Source: Deltaproteobacteria bacterium (lineage in GTDB: Bacteria; Desulfobacterota; Binatia; Binatales; Binataceae). From it: 64,000 bases of DNA. This document shows, one piece after another, positions 1 through 8,905 of this stretch. Each line of letters starts with the position of its first letter. The first letter of the stretch is position 1. The notes below the pieces were generated by a model. The model saw only the letters and a list, made by a program, of their open reading frames with translations, searched no databases and was not told the origin of the DNA. Both the position numbers and the translations under genes were made by a program. The stretch lies in the NCBI GenBank assembly GCA_021799495.1, contig JAJZAI010000001.1, positions 116,654-180,653 on the forward strand, given 5' to 3'.

Positions 1-1
1 A

Positions 2-661
2 CGCGACGGCGCCGCGGACGAGGCGCGGCTGCGGGAATTGCGCGCGCGCGCCGAAAAAATCGGCGAGGTTAACCTTGCCGCCGAAAGCGAGGTCGCGGAG
101 CTTGAACAGCGCGCGGCGGCTCTTGCCGCCGAACGGGCCGACCTTGAGGCCGCGGTCAACGATCTGACGCATACGATCCAGAAGCTGAATCGCGAGGCGC
201 GCAAACGCTTCGCCGAGACCTTCGAGGGCGCGGCCAGAAATTTCGAGGAGCTGTTTCCGAAACTGCTGCGCGGCGGCAAGGGCCGGCTGGAACTGACCGA
301 TCCCAACGACGTGCTGGAATCGGGCGTCAATATTCTCGTGCAGCCGGCGGGCAAAAAGGTGAAGGAAATCGGCCTGCTCTCGGGCGGCGAGAAGGCGCTT
401 TCGGCGATGGCGCTGATTTTCTCGCTGTTCCTGCTGAATCCGAGTCCGTTCTGCGTGATGGACGAAGTGGACGCGCCGCTCGACGAATTCAGCCTCGCGG
501 CCTTCACCGGCCTGGTGCGCGAACTGAAAGAGCGCTCGCAGTTTATCGTGATCACGCATAATCAGCGCACCATGCAGAGCGCCGACCATATCCACGGGGT
601 GACGATGGATCGGCCGGGCGTGTCGCGGATTATCTCGCTCACGATTCCCAACGCGGCGTAG
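2..661 (+). CDS. smc: Chromosome segregation protein SMC, C-terminal part (cut by window start)
   Basis: This is the last ~219 residues of an SMC ATPase, which organises and segregates the chromosome with ScpA/ScpB. The frame is already open at base 2, so the gene begins outside the window. The visible part holds the end of the coiled coil (Ala/Glu/Leu-rich, to about residue 70) and the C-terminal ABC-type head. The head has the signature motif LLSGGEKALSAMAL, a Walker B PFCVMDEVDAPLDE with its catalytic Glu, and the D-loop and H-loop region (FIVITHNQRTM). All ATPase elements expected in this half are intact. ftsY follows on the same strand 206 bases later, a common neighbour order. The identification is secure; only the N-terminal half is unseen. 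Confidence 0.97.
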   Translation, partial: RDGAADEARLRELRARAEKIGEVNLAAESEVAELEQRAAALAAERADLEAAVNDLTHTIQKLNREARKRFAETFEGAARNFEELFPKLLRGGKGRLELTDPNDVLESGVNILVQPAGKKVKEIGLLSGGEKALSAMALIFSLFLLNPSPFCVMDEVDAPLDEFSLAAFTGLVRELKERSQFIVITHNQRTMQSADHIHGVTMDRPGVSRIISLTIPNAA

Positions 662-867
662 TGCGAAGCGCATCCGGGCGATGCGCCGCGGCGGGGGTGC
701 GATGCGCTTTGCGTTCGCTGGCGTTTTGGAATTGCTCCGGCGCTGATATTCTGATGCGAATCGCCGGCGCGCGGGCGGCGGTAGCGGCTCGGACTGGAAG
801 GTTGTTTCGAGCCGCGACCGGCGCAGGCGGCGCCCGGGCGAAGATTCTTTAACCGAGGCCAAACGCC

Positions 868-2277
868 TTGCCGACGATCCATCTGAATACGCTGCAACTG
901 GCGATGGCTATCGCCATCGGCGCGCAGCTTCCGCTGCTCGGTCTGGCTTTCCTGAGCGAGTTCAGCGCGCGGAAACGGCGGCCGGCGTTCGCCGCCGCGC
1001 CAGGCGCCGAACGGCCGGAGGCACCAAGACCGGCGCCCACCGCCGTCCCGGCCGAGACGGTTTCGACCGCGGCGCCGGTAGAAATCACAGCGGCTCCGGA
1101 GGTTGCGGTCGAAGCCGCGCCATCGCCGGATGCCGAAACGGCGTATCCGGCAGAGACTCCTACCGCGTTTGCCGCGGCTCCAATCGCTCCGGCCGAAACG
1201 GTCGAGGCGGTAAGCGCGACCGCGACGCCTGCGCCGGTCGAGGAATTGGCGGAAGCCGAGGCGCCGACCGCCGTTATCGCATCGGCGCCAATCGAACCGC
1301 CGGAAGAGGCGCCTGCCGCAGTCGCGCCGGCTGCGGTGGCGCGTCCGGCGCCGGCGCGGATCGGGCTTGGCTTGCGCAAGACGCGCGAGAACTTTCTCGC
1401 CCGCCTGCGCGCCGCGATTACTGGCAGCGCCAAGTCCGACGAGATTTACGAAGGCCTGGAAGAAGCGCTAATTGGCGCCGACGTTGGCGTTGAGGGCAGC
1501 TTGAAGCTGGTCGAGGCGGTGCGGTCGCGGCTCAAGAACGACGCCCGGCCGGAAGTTATCCGCGAGGCGCTGAAAGACGAAATCGCGCGCGTGCTCAACG
1601 CCGCCGAGCGGCCGATCGTCGATTCCGGCGACGCTCCGATGGTAATCATGATGGTCGGCGTCAACGGCGTCGGCAAAACCACCACGGTCGCGAAACTGGC
1701 GGCGCTGCTCAAGGCCGAGCGGGGATCGGTTTTCGTCGCCGCGGCGGACACTTTTCGCGCCGCCGCGATCGATCAACTCCAGGTCTGGTGCGATCGGGTG
1801 GGGGTCGATTTAATCAAGCAAAAACAGGGCTCCGATCCGGCCGCGGTGGCCTTCGACGCGGTCAAGGCCGCCGTCGCACGCGGGGGGCGCGCGGTGCTGA
1901 TCGACACGGCGGGGCGCTTGCAGACCAAGGTCAATCTGATGGAAGAGCTGAAGAAGATCGCGCGCGTGGTCGGACGCGAGCTTCCCGGCGCTCCGCACGA
2001 GACCTGGCTGGTGCTGGACGCGACGACCGGGCAAAACGCGCTCAGCCAGGCCAAGCTGTTTGGCGAATCGGCGCCGCTGACCGGCGTGGTCTTGGCGAAG
2101 CTCGACAGCACGGCCAAGGGCGGCGTAATCGTGGGTATCGCCGAACGGCTGAAACTGCCGGTGCGTTACGTCGGCTTGGGCGAAAATCTTGAGGATTTGC
2201 GGCCCTTCGACCCGCGCGAATTCGTCGAAGCGCTGTTTGACGAGAGCGCGGCGGCGAGCGGTTCTTATGCGGCTTGA
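868..2277 (+). CDS. ftsY: Signal recognition particle receptor FtsY
   Basis: FtsY is the SRP receptor GTPase that docks ribosome-nascent chain-SRP complexes at the inner membrane. It is 469 residues long. Residues ~10-32 form a hydrophobic segment, followed by an Ala/Pro/Glu-rich linker to ~165 and then the NG domain. The GTPase motifs are G1 GVNGVGKTT (264-272), DTFRAAAIDQL, G3 DTAGR (346-350), G4 as AKLD (410-413; TKLD is more usual) and GLGENLEDLRPFD near the end. The TTG at 868 is the first possible start after an in-frame stop and has GAGG about 9 bases upstream. An ATG at 904 is the alternative and would remove part of the hydrophobic segment. The N-terminal membrane segment resembles FtsY variants with a true transmembrane anchor. 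Confidence 0.95.
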   Translation: MPTIHLNTLQLAMAIAIGAQLPLLGLAFLSEFSARKRRPAFAAAPGAERPEAPRPAPTAVPAETVSTAAPVEITAAPEVAVEAAPSPDAETAYPAETPTAFAAAPIAPAETVEAVSATATPAPVEELAEAEAPTAVIASAPIEPPEEAPAAVAPAAVARPAPARIGLGLRKTRENFLARLRAAITGSAKSDEIYEGLEEALIGADVGVEGSLKLVEAVRSRLKNDARPEVIREALKDEIARVLNAAERPIVDSGDAPMVIMMVGVNGVGKTTTVAKLAALLKAERGSVFVAAADTFRAAAIDQLQVWCDRVGVDLIKQKQGSDPAAVAFDAVKAAVARGGRAVLIDTAGRLQTKVNLMEELKKIARVVGRELPGAPHETWLVLDATTGQNALSQAKLFGESAPLTGVVLAKLDSTAKGGVIVGIAERLKLPVRYVGLGENLEDLRPFDPREFVEALFDESAAASGSYAA

Positions 2278-2314
2278 CACCATATTTAATCCAAAATTAA
2301 AGTGAAGGTGGAAA

Positions 2315-2551
2315 TTGGCAGACATGGCGACTGACGTCCTAAAGCAACTGGACGAACGTATACAGGCATCGATCGGCAGGATTCAGCAATTACAGCGCGA
2401 AAATGAGCAATTGGCGCGACAGTTGGCGGAGAGCGAACAACGCTTTCAGCAGGCGAGCGCCGAGTTGCGCGAACACGAGGCCGCCCGCGCGCAGGTAAAA
2501 GAACGGATCGAAAGCATCTTGGCGCGGTTTGACGGTCTCGATCTTGGCTGA
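2315..2551 (+). CDS. Small coiled-coil protein, ZapB/DUF904-like
   Basis: A 78-residue protein that is almost entirely predicted coiled coil: heptads of Leu/Ile with many Gln, Glu and Arg from residue ~8 to 70. It lies 2 bases before zapA. Small DUF904/TIGR02449-type coiled-coil proteins occupy this position beside zapA in many proteobacteria, and ZapB itself bridges the Z-ring with ZapA. The role in division is inferred from size, coiled coil and neighbour, because coiled-coil sequence alone is weak evidence of homology. The TTG start follows AAGGTGG at a good distance. An in-frame ATG three codons later is possible. Confidence 0.7.
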   Translation: MADMATDVLKQLDERIQASIGRIQQLQRENEQLARQLAESEQRFQQASAELREHEAARAQVKERIESILARFDGLDLG

Positions 2552-2553
2552 AG

Positions 2554-2838
2554 ATGAGCGGCGTCAACGTCGAAATCATGGGGCAGCAGTTGAAGCTCAG
2601 CAGCGGCCCGGGCGCGGATGACGACGAGCGCGTGCGCGCGATTGCGGCGACGGTTGACGAAAAGATTCGGAATATTCGCGCCAGCGGACAGACGGTAAAT
2701 TCGATCAATCTGGCGATTCTGGCGGCGCTTCAGTTCGCCGAAGAACTTGAGCGGCTGCGCCGGGACCATCAGGACCTGCTGAGCCATCTGGAGTCGCTCA
2801 ACCGGCGGCTCTCGGTGGCGATCGAAGCGGGAGATTGA
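2554..2838 (+). CDS. zapA: Cell division protein ZapA
   Basis: ZapA binds FtsZ and bundles protofilaments at the division site. The 94-residue length and pattern fit the family: an N-terminal beta segment NVEIMGQQLKLSS, then DDERVRAIAATVDEKIRNI, then an alpha-helical stretch (INLAILAALQFAEELERLR) running into a C-terminal coiled coil that mediates tetramerisation. The ATG is 2 bases after the stop of the upstream coiled-coil gene, so the two are almost certainly co-transcribed and translationally coupled. fau and rny follow, the order seen in many proteobacteria. Confidence 0.92.
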   Translation: MSGVNVEIMGQQLKLSSGPGADDDERVRAIAATVDEKIRNIRASGQTVNSINLAILAALQFAEELERLRRDHQDLLSHLESLNRRLSVAIEAGD

Positions 2839-3120
2839 ATTTACCGGCGCTGACCGCGGGTGCGTTGACGATAAGGCGGCGAAGGTGTCGAGGGGGCGGG
2901 ATTTCGCGGGGCCGGGATGGATTCAGCGTTGCTACGCTCACAATCGAGAGCGATTGACGCATTATATTTCGATGACGAAAAGCGGCATTTCGACTTTTGA
3001 CGCATGCTCGTCGTGCGCTTCCGACAGGCGGAAGTCAGTATTGCGATGAGACGCGACAGCTATCCGCAAGAGGCGAACAGCACGCCGACTTAGCCCCGCT
3101 CCCGCCATCGCACAGCAAGC
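2839..3120 (+). other. 282-base gap between zapA and fau; possible site of a structured RNA
   Basis: No convincing protein gene lies here. In several proteobacteria the 6S RNA gene sits between zapA and the 5-formyl-THF cyclo-ligase gene, so the position is suggestive. A possible extended -10 (TGC-TACGCT) is at 2930-2938, and a 6-base inverted repeat CTTCCG/CGGAAG lies at about 3019-3035. I could not draw the long, centrally bubbled hairpin of 6S RNA with closing 5'/3' ends, so no RNA gene is called. Confidence 0.25.
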
Positions 3121-3771
3121 ATGGCGGACGAAAAAAATCGTTTGAGGCGAATTTTCCGGGAGTGCAGAAATGCGCTCGACGCGGATTACGCCGCTACGCT
3201 CGCCTGCCGAATTCAGCAGAACCTGCTTGAAACTTCCTGTTACGCCGCGGCCGATCGGGTGGCGTTGTACGCCGCCGCCGGCCATGAAGTATCGACCGGG
3301 ATGATCATGCGCGACGCGCTGCGCTCCGGGCGGCGCGTCTATCTTCCACGCATCGCGCCGGAGCGGCGGAACCTTCAGATGGTCCGCGTGAACGATCCGT
3401 CGGAAATGCGCTTGGGGGCGTTCGGAATACCCGAGCCGTCGGGGGCGGAAGTCGCGTCGTCGCGGGATTTGCGGCGGGCGCTGATTTGCGTCCCCGGCCT
3501 GGCATTCAGCCTTGCGGGCGGACGCCTCGGCCGCGGAGGCGGACATTACGATCGTTTTCTGGCTGGCGCCGCTGAAGCAGCGGTGGCGGCCGGTCTGGCC
3601 TACGACTTTCAGGTGCTGGACCGGTTGCCCGAGGAGCCGCACGACCGGCGCCTCGGCCTAATCGTCACCGAGTCCGCCGTGCTGCGGCCCGCCCAATCCG
3701 TGATGGGAGCGGCGGCGCGGCCGGACGACCAAGGAGGTATGAACCGGTGTTGTTGGACGCGGGACTGTTAA
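3121..3771 (+). CDS. fau: 5-formyltetrahydrofolate cyclo-ligase
   Basis: Converts 5-formyl-THF to 5,10-methenyl-THF with ATP and so recycles an inhibitory folate form. The 216-residue protein has the family's N-terminal basic helix (KNRLRRIFRECRNAL), the central LYAAAGHEVST and YLPRI stretches, VPGLAFS, and the diagnostic glycine-rich ATP-binding loop GGRLGRGGGHYDRFL near residue 140. The ATG begins right after the gap downstream of zapA. The 3' end overlaps the rny start by 25 bases. The last ~20 residues, after MGAAARPDD, are probably a poorly conserved tail created by that overlap. Also called YgfA/MTHFS. Confidence 0.92.
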   Translation: MADEKNRLRRIFRECRNALDADYAATLACRIQQNLLETSCYAAADRVALYAAAGHEVSTGMIMRDALRSGRRVYLPRIAPERRNLQMVRVNDPSEMRLGAFGIPEPSGAEVASSRDLRRALICVPGLAFSLAGGRLGRGGGHYDRFLAGAAEAAVAAGLAYDFQVLDRLPEEPHDRRLGLIVTESAVLRPAQSVMGAAARPDDQGGMNRCCWTRDC

Positions 3772-5312
3772 TCCTGGGCGTCGTAATCTCCGGCGTGGCG
3801 TTCCTGTTTATTCTGAACGCGCGCGGCCGGAGCGACGCCGAAGCGGCGCGCGGCGCCGCCGGCGAAGCTCAACGAATTCTCGAGGAGGCGAAAACCAAAA
3901 GCGAACTTTTAATCAAGGAAGCGGAACTCAAGGCCAAGGACGTGATCGTCGCCGCGCGCGACGACGCGGAGCGCGAGCTGCGCGAGCGGCGGCGCGAACT
4001 GGCCACGCTGGAAAACAAGCTGGAAACGCGCGAGGAGGCGTTCGAGAAGCGCCAGGAAGCGTTCGAGCGCCGCGAGACCGAACTGAACCGGCGCGATCAG
4101 AGCGTGCGCAATCGCGAAAAGGCGATCGGCGAGAAAGAGGCCGAACGGCAGGCGCTGGTCGAGGAAGCGCGCATCCGGCTGGAAACGATCGCCGGGCTTA
4201 CGCGCGAAGAGGCCAAACGCACGTTGATCGACGAGATGGTCGGACAGGCGCGGCACGAAGCGGCCCGCCATATACGGGTGGTGGAAGAGGAGGCGCGCGA
4301 AGAGGCCGATCGCAGGGCCAAGCGAATCATCTCCATCGCGATCGAGCGGCTGGCGGGCGAATTCGTCGCCGAGCGCACGGTTTCGGTAATCGCGCTGCCG
4401 TCCGACGAGATGAAAGGGCGGATCATCGGGCGCGAAGGGCGCAATATCCGCGCGATCGAAGCCGCGACCGGCGTCGATATAATTATCGACGACACGCCCG
4501 AAGCGGTGGTCATCTCGTGCCACAATCCGATTCGCCGCGAAATCGCGCGGGTCGCGCTGGAGCGGCTGATCTCCGACGGCCGCATCCATCCGGGGCGAAT
4601 CGAAGAGGTCGTGCGCAAGGCCGAGCAGGAGGTCGAGGAATCGATCAAGGAAGCGGGCCAGCGAGCGCTGATCGAGGTGGGCGTCCACGGCGTGCATCAG
4701 GAGCTGGTCAAGCTGCTCGGGATGCTGAAGTACCGCTACTCGTACGCGCAGAACGTGCTGATGCATTCGATCGAGGCGGCGTTCATCTGCGGCGCGATGG
4801 CCGCGGAACTGGGATTGAACGAAAAGCAGGCGCGCCGCGCGGCGCTGCTGCACGACATCGGCAAGGCGCTGACGCACGAGGTCGAAGGATCGCACGCGCT
4901 GATCGGCGGCGAGCTCGCGCGCAAATACGGCGAGTCGGCGAAAATCGTCAACGCCATCGCGGCGCATCACGAGGAAGTCAAAGCCGAGACCATCCTTGCG
5001 CCGCTGGTCGACGCCGCCGACGCGCTTTCGGGCGCGCGGCCTGGCGCGCGGCGCGAGGTGCTGGAGAGCTACGTCAAACGGCTGGACGATCTGGAAACGA
5101 TCGCGAAGTCGTTCAAGGGCGTGGACAAGTGCTTCGCGGTGCAGGCGGGGCGCGAGATGCGCGTGATCGTCGAACCGAACCAGGTTTCCGACGAAGAGGC
5201 GACGATGCTGGCGCGCGAGGTCGCGCGCAAGATCGAAACCGACATGACCTATCCGGGACAAATCCGGGTGACGGTGATTCGGGAAACGCGCGCGACCGAT
5301 CTGGCGCGATAG
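3747..5312 (+). CDS. rny: Ribonuclease Y
   Basis: Membrane-anchored endoribonuclease that initiates mRNA decay; 521 residues, typical length. The order is an N-terminal transmembrane helix (~5-23), a long charged coiled coil (~35-200), a KH RNA-binding domain (~210-272, with GRIIGREGRNIRAIE) and an HD phosphohydrolase domain whose metal-binding HD occurs in ALLHDIGKALTHE near residue 369. The start is GTG at 3747, chosen because a full AAGGAGGT lies at 3731-3738, 8 bases upstream. It overlaps the end of fau, so the two are coupled. A strong terminator follows at once. RNase Y in place of RNase E is known from Firmicutes and several deltaproteobacterial lineages, which bears on the taxonomic guess. 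Confidence 0.97.
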   Translation: MLLDAGLLILGVVISGVAFLFILNARGRSDAEAARGAAGEAQRILEEAKTKSELLIKEAELKAKDVIVAARDDAERELRERRRELATLENKLETREEAFEKRQEAFERRETELNRRDQSVRNREKAIGEKEAERQALVEEARIRLETIAGLTREEAKRTLIDEMVGQARHEAARHIRVVEEEAREEADRRAKRIISIAIERLAGEFVAERTVSVIALPSDEMKGRIIGREGRNIRAIEAATGVDIIIDDTPEAVVISCHNPIRREIARVALERLISDGRIHPGRIEEVVRKAEQEVEESIKEAGQRALIEVGVHGVHQELVKLLGMLKYRYSYAQNVLMHSIEAAFICGAMAAELGLNEKQARRAALLHDIGKALTHEVEGSHALIGGELARKYGESAKIVNAIAAHHEEVKAETILAPLVDAADALSGARPGARREVLESYVKRLDDLETIAKSFKGVDKCFAVQAGREMRVIVEPNQVSDEEATMLAREVARKIETDMTYPGQIRVTVIRETRATDLAR

Positions 5313-5330
5313 TCAATCAACGCGATGCGC

Positions 5331-5370
5331 AAGCCGGGACGGCGCTTTCCGCCGTCCCGGCTTGTTTTTT
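5331..5370 (+). terminator. Rho-independent terminator after rny
   Basis: A perfect 14-base stem AAGCCGGGACGGCG (5331-5344) pairs with 5350-5363 across a CTTTC loop and is followed by GTTTTTT. It ends the smc-to-rny plus-strand block and separates it from the convergent amidohydrolase gene. Confidence 0.95.
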
Positions 5371-5445
5371 GAGGATTTCAGATCGCAACGCAACGCCGAT
5401 TCGGCGTCCTGCGGCCTTGATGGTTGCGCGCGCGACGACCCGGAA

Positions 5446-6693
5446 CTATTGCGCGGGATGGGCCGCGGCGGCGCGCCGCGCCAGCAACCGTTCGGCGTCG
5501 AAGCGAAACATCTTCGCGGAGTTGAGGCCGAGGATTTTCGCCCGCGCGCCGTCATCGAGCGATTGCATCTGCCGCTCGATCGCCTCGGCGGAATGCGGCC
5601 ACGTGCCCTCGGCGTGCGGATAGTCGTTGGCCCACAGGAAATTGCCGGCCAGTTTGAAGGACTCGGCCAACTGCACGCCGGCGGGATCTTCCTGGAACGA
5701 AACCGCGCCATGCTCGCGGAAATATTCGCTGGGCATCCGCTTGAGCTTGGGCCACGCCCACAGGTGATGTTTCAGATAGGCCTCGTCCATCGCGCCCAGC
5801 GCCCACGCGACCCATCCGATGCCCGATTCGATCAGTGCGAAACGCAGGCGCGGGAAGCGCTCGAGCACGCCCGAAGCGCACAGGCACGACATCGGCTCGA
5901 TCACCGTGGTGCAGGCGTGAGTAACGTAGTTGATCACGGCGCCGCCGTCCTTGCGGGCGGCGCGCGGATCCATCCCGGTCGAAATGTGAAAAGTAATCGG
6001 CAGGCCCGTGTCCTGGATCGCCGCCCACATCGGATCGAAGAGCGGGAGGTTGTAATTGGGATGCCGCGCGTCGTGGGCGCCCCAAACCGGCTTGGCGGGC
6101 AGATTCAGGCCGCGAAAGCCGAGTTTGGCGGCGCGCTGAATTTCCGCGATCGCGATATCGACGTCAGCCGTCATGATCGCCGCCATCGGCGACATGAAAT
6201 CGTTGTACGGACCGAAAGTCTCCCACGCCCAGTCGTTCCACACGCGGCACTGCGCTGCGCCGAACTCCGCATCCTGCGTCGCCCACATCGAGAGTCCCTT
6301 GTTGGGGAACATGATTTCGGCGTCGATGCCGTCGCGCAGATGGTCCTGGATGCGCTCTTCGGGCGCGCGGCCGGCATTGCCGCGCAGGCGATCCTCGCCG
6401 CCCTTGGGCGCATCGCCAATATTGACCGCGCGAATACGCGATTTCTGATAACCCTCGACAACCATCCATTTGTCGCCATGCTCGTCGACTTCGACGTGCG
6501 GCAAGCGATGCTGGAACTTCTTGTCGATGCGTTGCCACCAGAGGCCGCCAGGCTCGTTGCAATGGCAATCGGCCGAGATCAGCAAATAGCGGCCCGGATC
6601 GTCCGGGCGCGCCGTGCGCCGCCATCCCTGATGGCCGGGCGTTTCGAGCCGCCAGCGGTTTTTCTCGTCAACGGTCGTCGATTCCTGCAACAT
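5446..6693 (-). CDS. Amidohydrolase family protein (COG2159 type, metal-dependent)
   Basis: A 415-residue TIM-barrel hydrolase/decarboxylase of the amidohydrolase-2 family (relatives include ACMSD-like decarboxylases). It shows the N-terminal metal motif [11 protein letters not shown], a central TFHIST containing the barrel His, and the C-terminal [15 protein letters not shown] with the conserved Asp/His. The substrate cannot be read from sequence. It lies 42 bases downstream of the thiolase on the same strand and likely shares its transcript. A second, distantly similar amidohydrolase lies at 13.4 kb. Such proteins are abundant in organisms degrading aromatic or terpenoid acids, which fits the surrounding genes. 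Confidence 0.85.
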   Translation of the reverse strand: MLQESTTVDEKNRWRLETPGHQGWRRTARPDDPGRYLLISADCHCNEPGGLWWQRIDKKFQHRLPHVEVDEHGDKWMVVEGYQKSRIRAVNIGDAPKGGEDRLRGNAGRAPEERIQDHLRDGIDAEIMFPNKGLSMWATQDAEFGAAQCRVWNDWAWETFGPYNDFMSPMAAIMTADVDIAIAEIQRAAKLGFRGLNLPAKPVWGAHDARHPNYNLPLFDPMWAAIQDTGLPITFHISTGMDPRAARKDGGAVINYVTHACTTVIEPMSCLCASGVLERFPRLRFALIESGIGWVAWALGAMDEAYLKHHLWAWPKLKRMPSEYFREHGAVSFQEDPAGVQLAESFKLAGNFLWANDYPHAEGTWPHSAEAIERQMQSLDDGARAKILGLNSAKMFRFDAERLLARRAAAAHPAQ

Positions 6694-6735
6694 CCGCGAA
6701 CACTCCTCGCTTGCCGATTCGCAATCCGGCGCCAG

Positions 6736-7962
6736 TCAAACGCGCTCGATAATCGTGGCCACGCCCATGCCGCCGCCGATGCACATCGTGACCAGCGCGG
6801 TGGTTTTGTCCTGGCGTTCCAGTTCGTCGAGCACCGTTCCGATCAACATTCCGCCGGTCGCGCCGAGCGGATGGCCAAGCGCGATCGCGCCGCCGTTGAC
6901 GTTGACGGTCTCCGGATCCATCTCGCAGTCGCGCATCACCTTGAGCGGCACGGCGGCGAACGCCTCGTTGATTTCGACGAGGTCGATGTCCCTGATCGTC
7001 ATGCCGGCCTTTTTGAGCACGCGGCGCGACGCGGGCACCGGCGCGGTGAGCATGATAATCGGCTCGTCGCCGGCGGTCGCGGTCGCCACGACACGGGCGC
7101 GCGGCTTGAGTCCGTGCGCTTTCGCGTATTCAGGCGAAGCGAGGAGCAGCGCGCTGGCGCCGTCCACGATGCCCGACGAATTGCCCGCATGATGGACGTG
7201 CGGAATCGATTCGACGTTCGTGTAACGCGACTGCGCTTTCTGATCGAAGCTCAGCGTGTCGCCCTTCTGCACGTATTTGCCGATTTGCTCGAACGACGAC
7301 GGCAGCTTGCCTAGTCCTTCCATCGTGGTCGGACGCGGATGCTCGTCGCGGTCCAGCAGCAGGCGGCCGCCGGCGTCGAGCACCGGAATCAGGCTTTTCT
7401 TGAGACGGCCCTCGGCGTGAGCGCGCGCGTAGCGGCGCTGGCTTTCGAGCGCGAAGCGGTCGCAATCCTCGCGCGAAAATCCTTCGATCGCCGCGATCAA
7501 ATCGGCCGAAATTCCCTGCGGGACCAGCGGATGAAGCTGGCGCAGATGCGGATTGTGGCCGTCGATTCCGCCGCGGTCGGCGTCCATCGGCACCCGCGAC
7601 ATCGATTCGACGCCGCCGGCGACGACCAGATCCTGTTCGCCCGCCTTGATTCCCATCGCCGCGAAATTAACCGCCTGCTGGCCCGAGCCGCAAAAGCGAT
7701 TGATCGTCACTCCCGTCGAATCGTTCGGCCATTCCGCCGCCAGCACCGACATCCGGGCGATGCACATCGCCTGATCGCCGTATGCCGTGACGCATCCCAC
7801 GACGACGTCGTCAACGTCGCGCGGGTCGATATGATTGCGGTCCTTGATCGCATTGAGCGCGCGCGCCATCAGTTCCTGCGGATGCAGTCCGGCGAGCGCG
7901 CCGTCTTTCTTGCCACGGCCGCGCGGAGTGCGCACCGCGTCGATAATCCATGCTTCGCCCAT
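6736..7962 (-). CDS. Thiolase (acetyl-CoA C-acyltransferase)
   Basis: Degradative-type thiolase that cleaves 3-ketoacyl-CoA with CoA to give acetyl-CoA. It is 408 residues long, with the acylated Cys91 in [37 protein letters not shown] with His364, and CIGGGMG with the second catalytic Cys394. All catalytic residues are present. It is followed by an amidohydrolase gene and preceded, beyond a terminator, by the LLM/decarboxylase-like pair, suggesting a beta-oxidation-like step in one catabolic scheme. FadA-type and AtoB-type thiolases cannot be told apart by eye, so no symbol is given. Confidence 0.93.
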   Translation of the reverse strand: MGEAWIIDAVRTPRGRGKKDGALAGLHPQELMARALNAIKDRNHIDPRDVDDVVVGCVTAYGDQAMCIARMSVLAAEWPNDSTGVTINRFCGSGQQAVNFAAMGIKAGEQDLVVAGGVESMSRVPMDADRGGIDGHNPHLRQLHPLVPQGISADLIAAIEGFSREDCDRFALESQRRYARAHAEGRLKKSLIPVLDAGGRLLLDRDEHPRPTTMEGLGKLPSSFEQIGKYVQKGDTLSFDQKAQSRYTNVESIPHVHHAGNSSGIVDGASALLLASPEYAKAHGLKPRARVVATATAGDEPIIMLTAPVPASRRVLKKAGMTIRDIDLVEINEAFAAVPLKVMRDCEMDPETVNVNGGAIALGHPLGATGGMLIGTVLDELERQDKTTALVTMCIGGGMGVATIIERV

Positions 7963-8053
7963 CGTCGTCTCCTTTGTGCAACGCCTTAATATCGCGAATC
8001 CGCGGCGGGATGTCCAAGGAAAACGAAGCGGCTGGAACCGTAGATGCGCGCCG

Positions 8054-8086
8054 AAAAAACGGCCGGAGCGATTTCGCTCCGGCCGT
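8054..8086 (-). terminator. Rho-independent terminator for the LLM/decarboxylase-like operon
   Basis: Read on the minus strand, a perfect 12-base stem ACGGCCGGAGCG (8059-8070 with 8075-8086, 4-base loop) is followed by a run of six T. It lies 58 bases beyond the stop of the acetoacetate-decarboxylase-like gene, so the thiolase gene downstream needs its own promoter. Confidence 0.9.
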
Positions 8087-8143
8087 CGGCCGCGAACGAG
8101 ATGGAAGATACGCTCTACGCGCGGACGAACGCGCTTCGACCTT

Positions 8144-8905
8144 TCAGGCGGCGACCTGCGTCGTGCCGCGGAACGCGTCCTGGTTCGGATCGCTGACGTA
8201 GCGGATTTTCGAGAGCGTCACGTCGGCGATCGCATAGCTGGCGGAAATCGGCCAATTCGGCCGGACTTTGTCGCCGCCGTTCCATAGCGCCGAATCGAAC
8301 GAGACCAGATTGGGACGGCCGCGCTCGGCCTTGCTGAAGGTCCATTCCGGATCGCACTGCACGATCGTCAGCTTGCCGTCTTCGCGATTGCGGCACAGAT
8401 GCATGCTCGAAACGTACTGGATATCGCCGCCGCTGATGAAATCGCGATCCAGCATCTCGACTTCCAGCGCCGGCTTGCCCTCGGCCGTAACCACGCGGCC
8501 CACGATGCGATCATGAAAAGCGCGCAGAGCGACCTTGCCGACGCGCGCCGGAAACCCCCATCGATGCGCCAGTTCGCGCGCCGCCGCTTCGCTGTCAACG
8601 TAGCTTGCGAGCGTGAAGCCGCGCGGCCGCACGCCGGCGCGGCATCCGAGGCGCACGTCGGCGATTGTGAACGGCCCAACCAGACTTTCCGGATAGTGCG
8701 TTACGTTGAACATCGCGTAGGCCGGAATGACGGGACGGACCGTCACCGGCAGCAACTGCTGCGCCAGATCGATATCGACTTCGTAATAGACGTTGAGGAT
8801 CTGCGCGCCCTTGAGCGTCCAGGCGTCGGTCTTGAAGCCGTGAATCTCGGCAAGATGCGCGCCGGCGGCGAAGGCCGCCACATCCATTGTTCCCGAAAGC
8901 GGCAT
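8144..8905 (-). CDS. Acetoacetate decarboxylase-like protein
   Basis: A 253-residue protein of the acetoacetate decarboxylase-like superfamily. Visible family features are [16 protein letters not shown] (the half-barrel entry), [42 protein letters not shown] and SMHLCRN. In classical ADC the Schiff-base Lys lies in a Phe-Pro-Lys-Lys type motif. Here the corresponding stretch reads GFPARVGK (117-124), so that Lys appears replaced by Ala120, with a Lys at 124 instead. Known superfamily members without the Lys catalyse other C-C reactions, so decarboxylation of acetoacetate should not be assumed. Its ATG overlaps the stop of the LLM gene (TGATG), showing strict coupling. ATG at codon 7 is an alternative start. 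Confidence 0.8.
   Translation of the reverse strand: MPLSGTMDVAAFAAGAHLAEIHGFKTDAWTLKGAQILNVYYEVDIDLAQQLLPVTVRPVIPAYAMFNVTHYPESLVGPFTIADVRLGCRAGVRPRGFTLASYVDSEAAARELAHRWGFPARVGKVALRAFHDRIVGRVVTAEGKPALEVEMLDRDFISGGDIQYVSSMHLCRNREDGKLTIVQCDPEWTFSKAERGRPNLVSFDSALWNGGDKVRPNWPISASYAIADVTLSKIRYVSDPNQDAFRGTTQVAA

Noticed and set aside
2960..3642. Minus-strand open frame across fau
   Set aside because: Antisense to a clear fau gene with no recognisable protein features.
3909..5261. Long open frame on the strand opposite rny
   Set aside because: Arg/Asp/His-rich composition with no family character; it is the usual antisense shadow of a GC-rich gene whose sense frame is unmistakable.
5362..7314. 650-codon plus-strand open frame opposite the amidohydrolase and thiolase
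   Set aside because: It spans two well-supported minus-strand genes and encodes low-complexity Arg/His/Ala sequence; not a gene.
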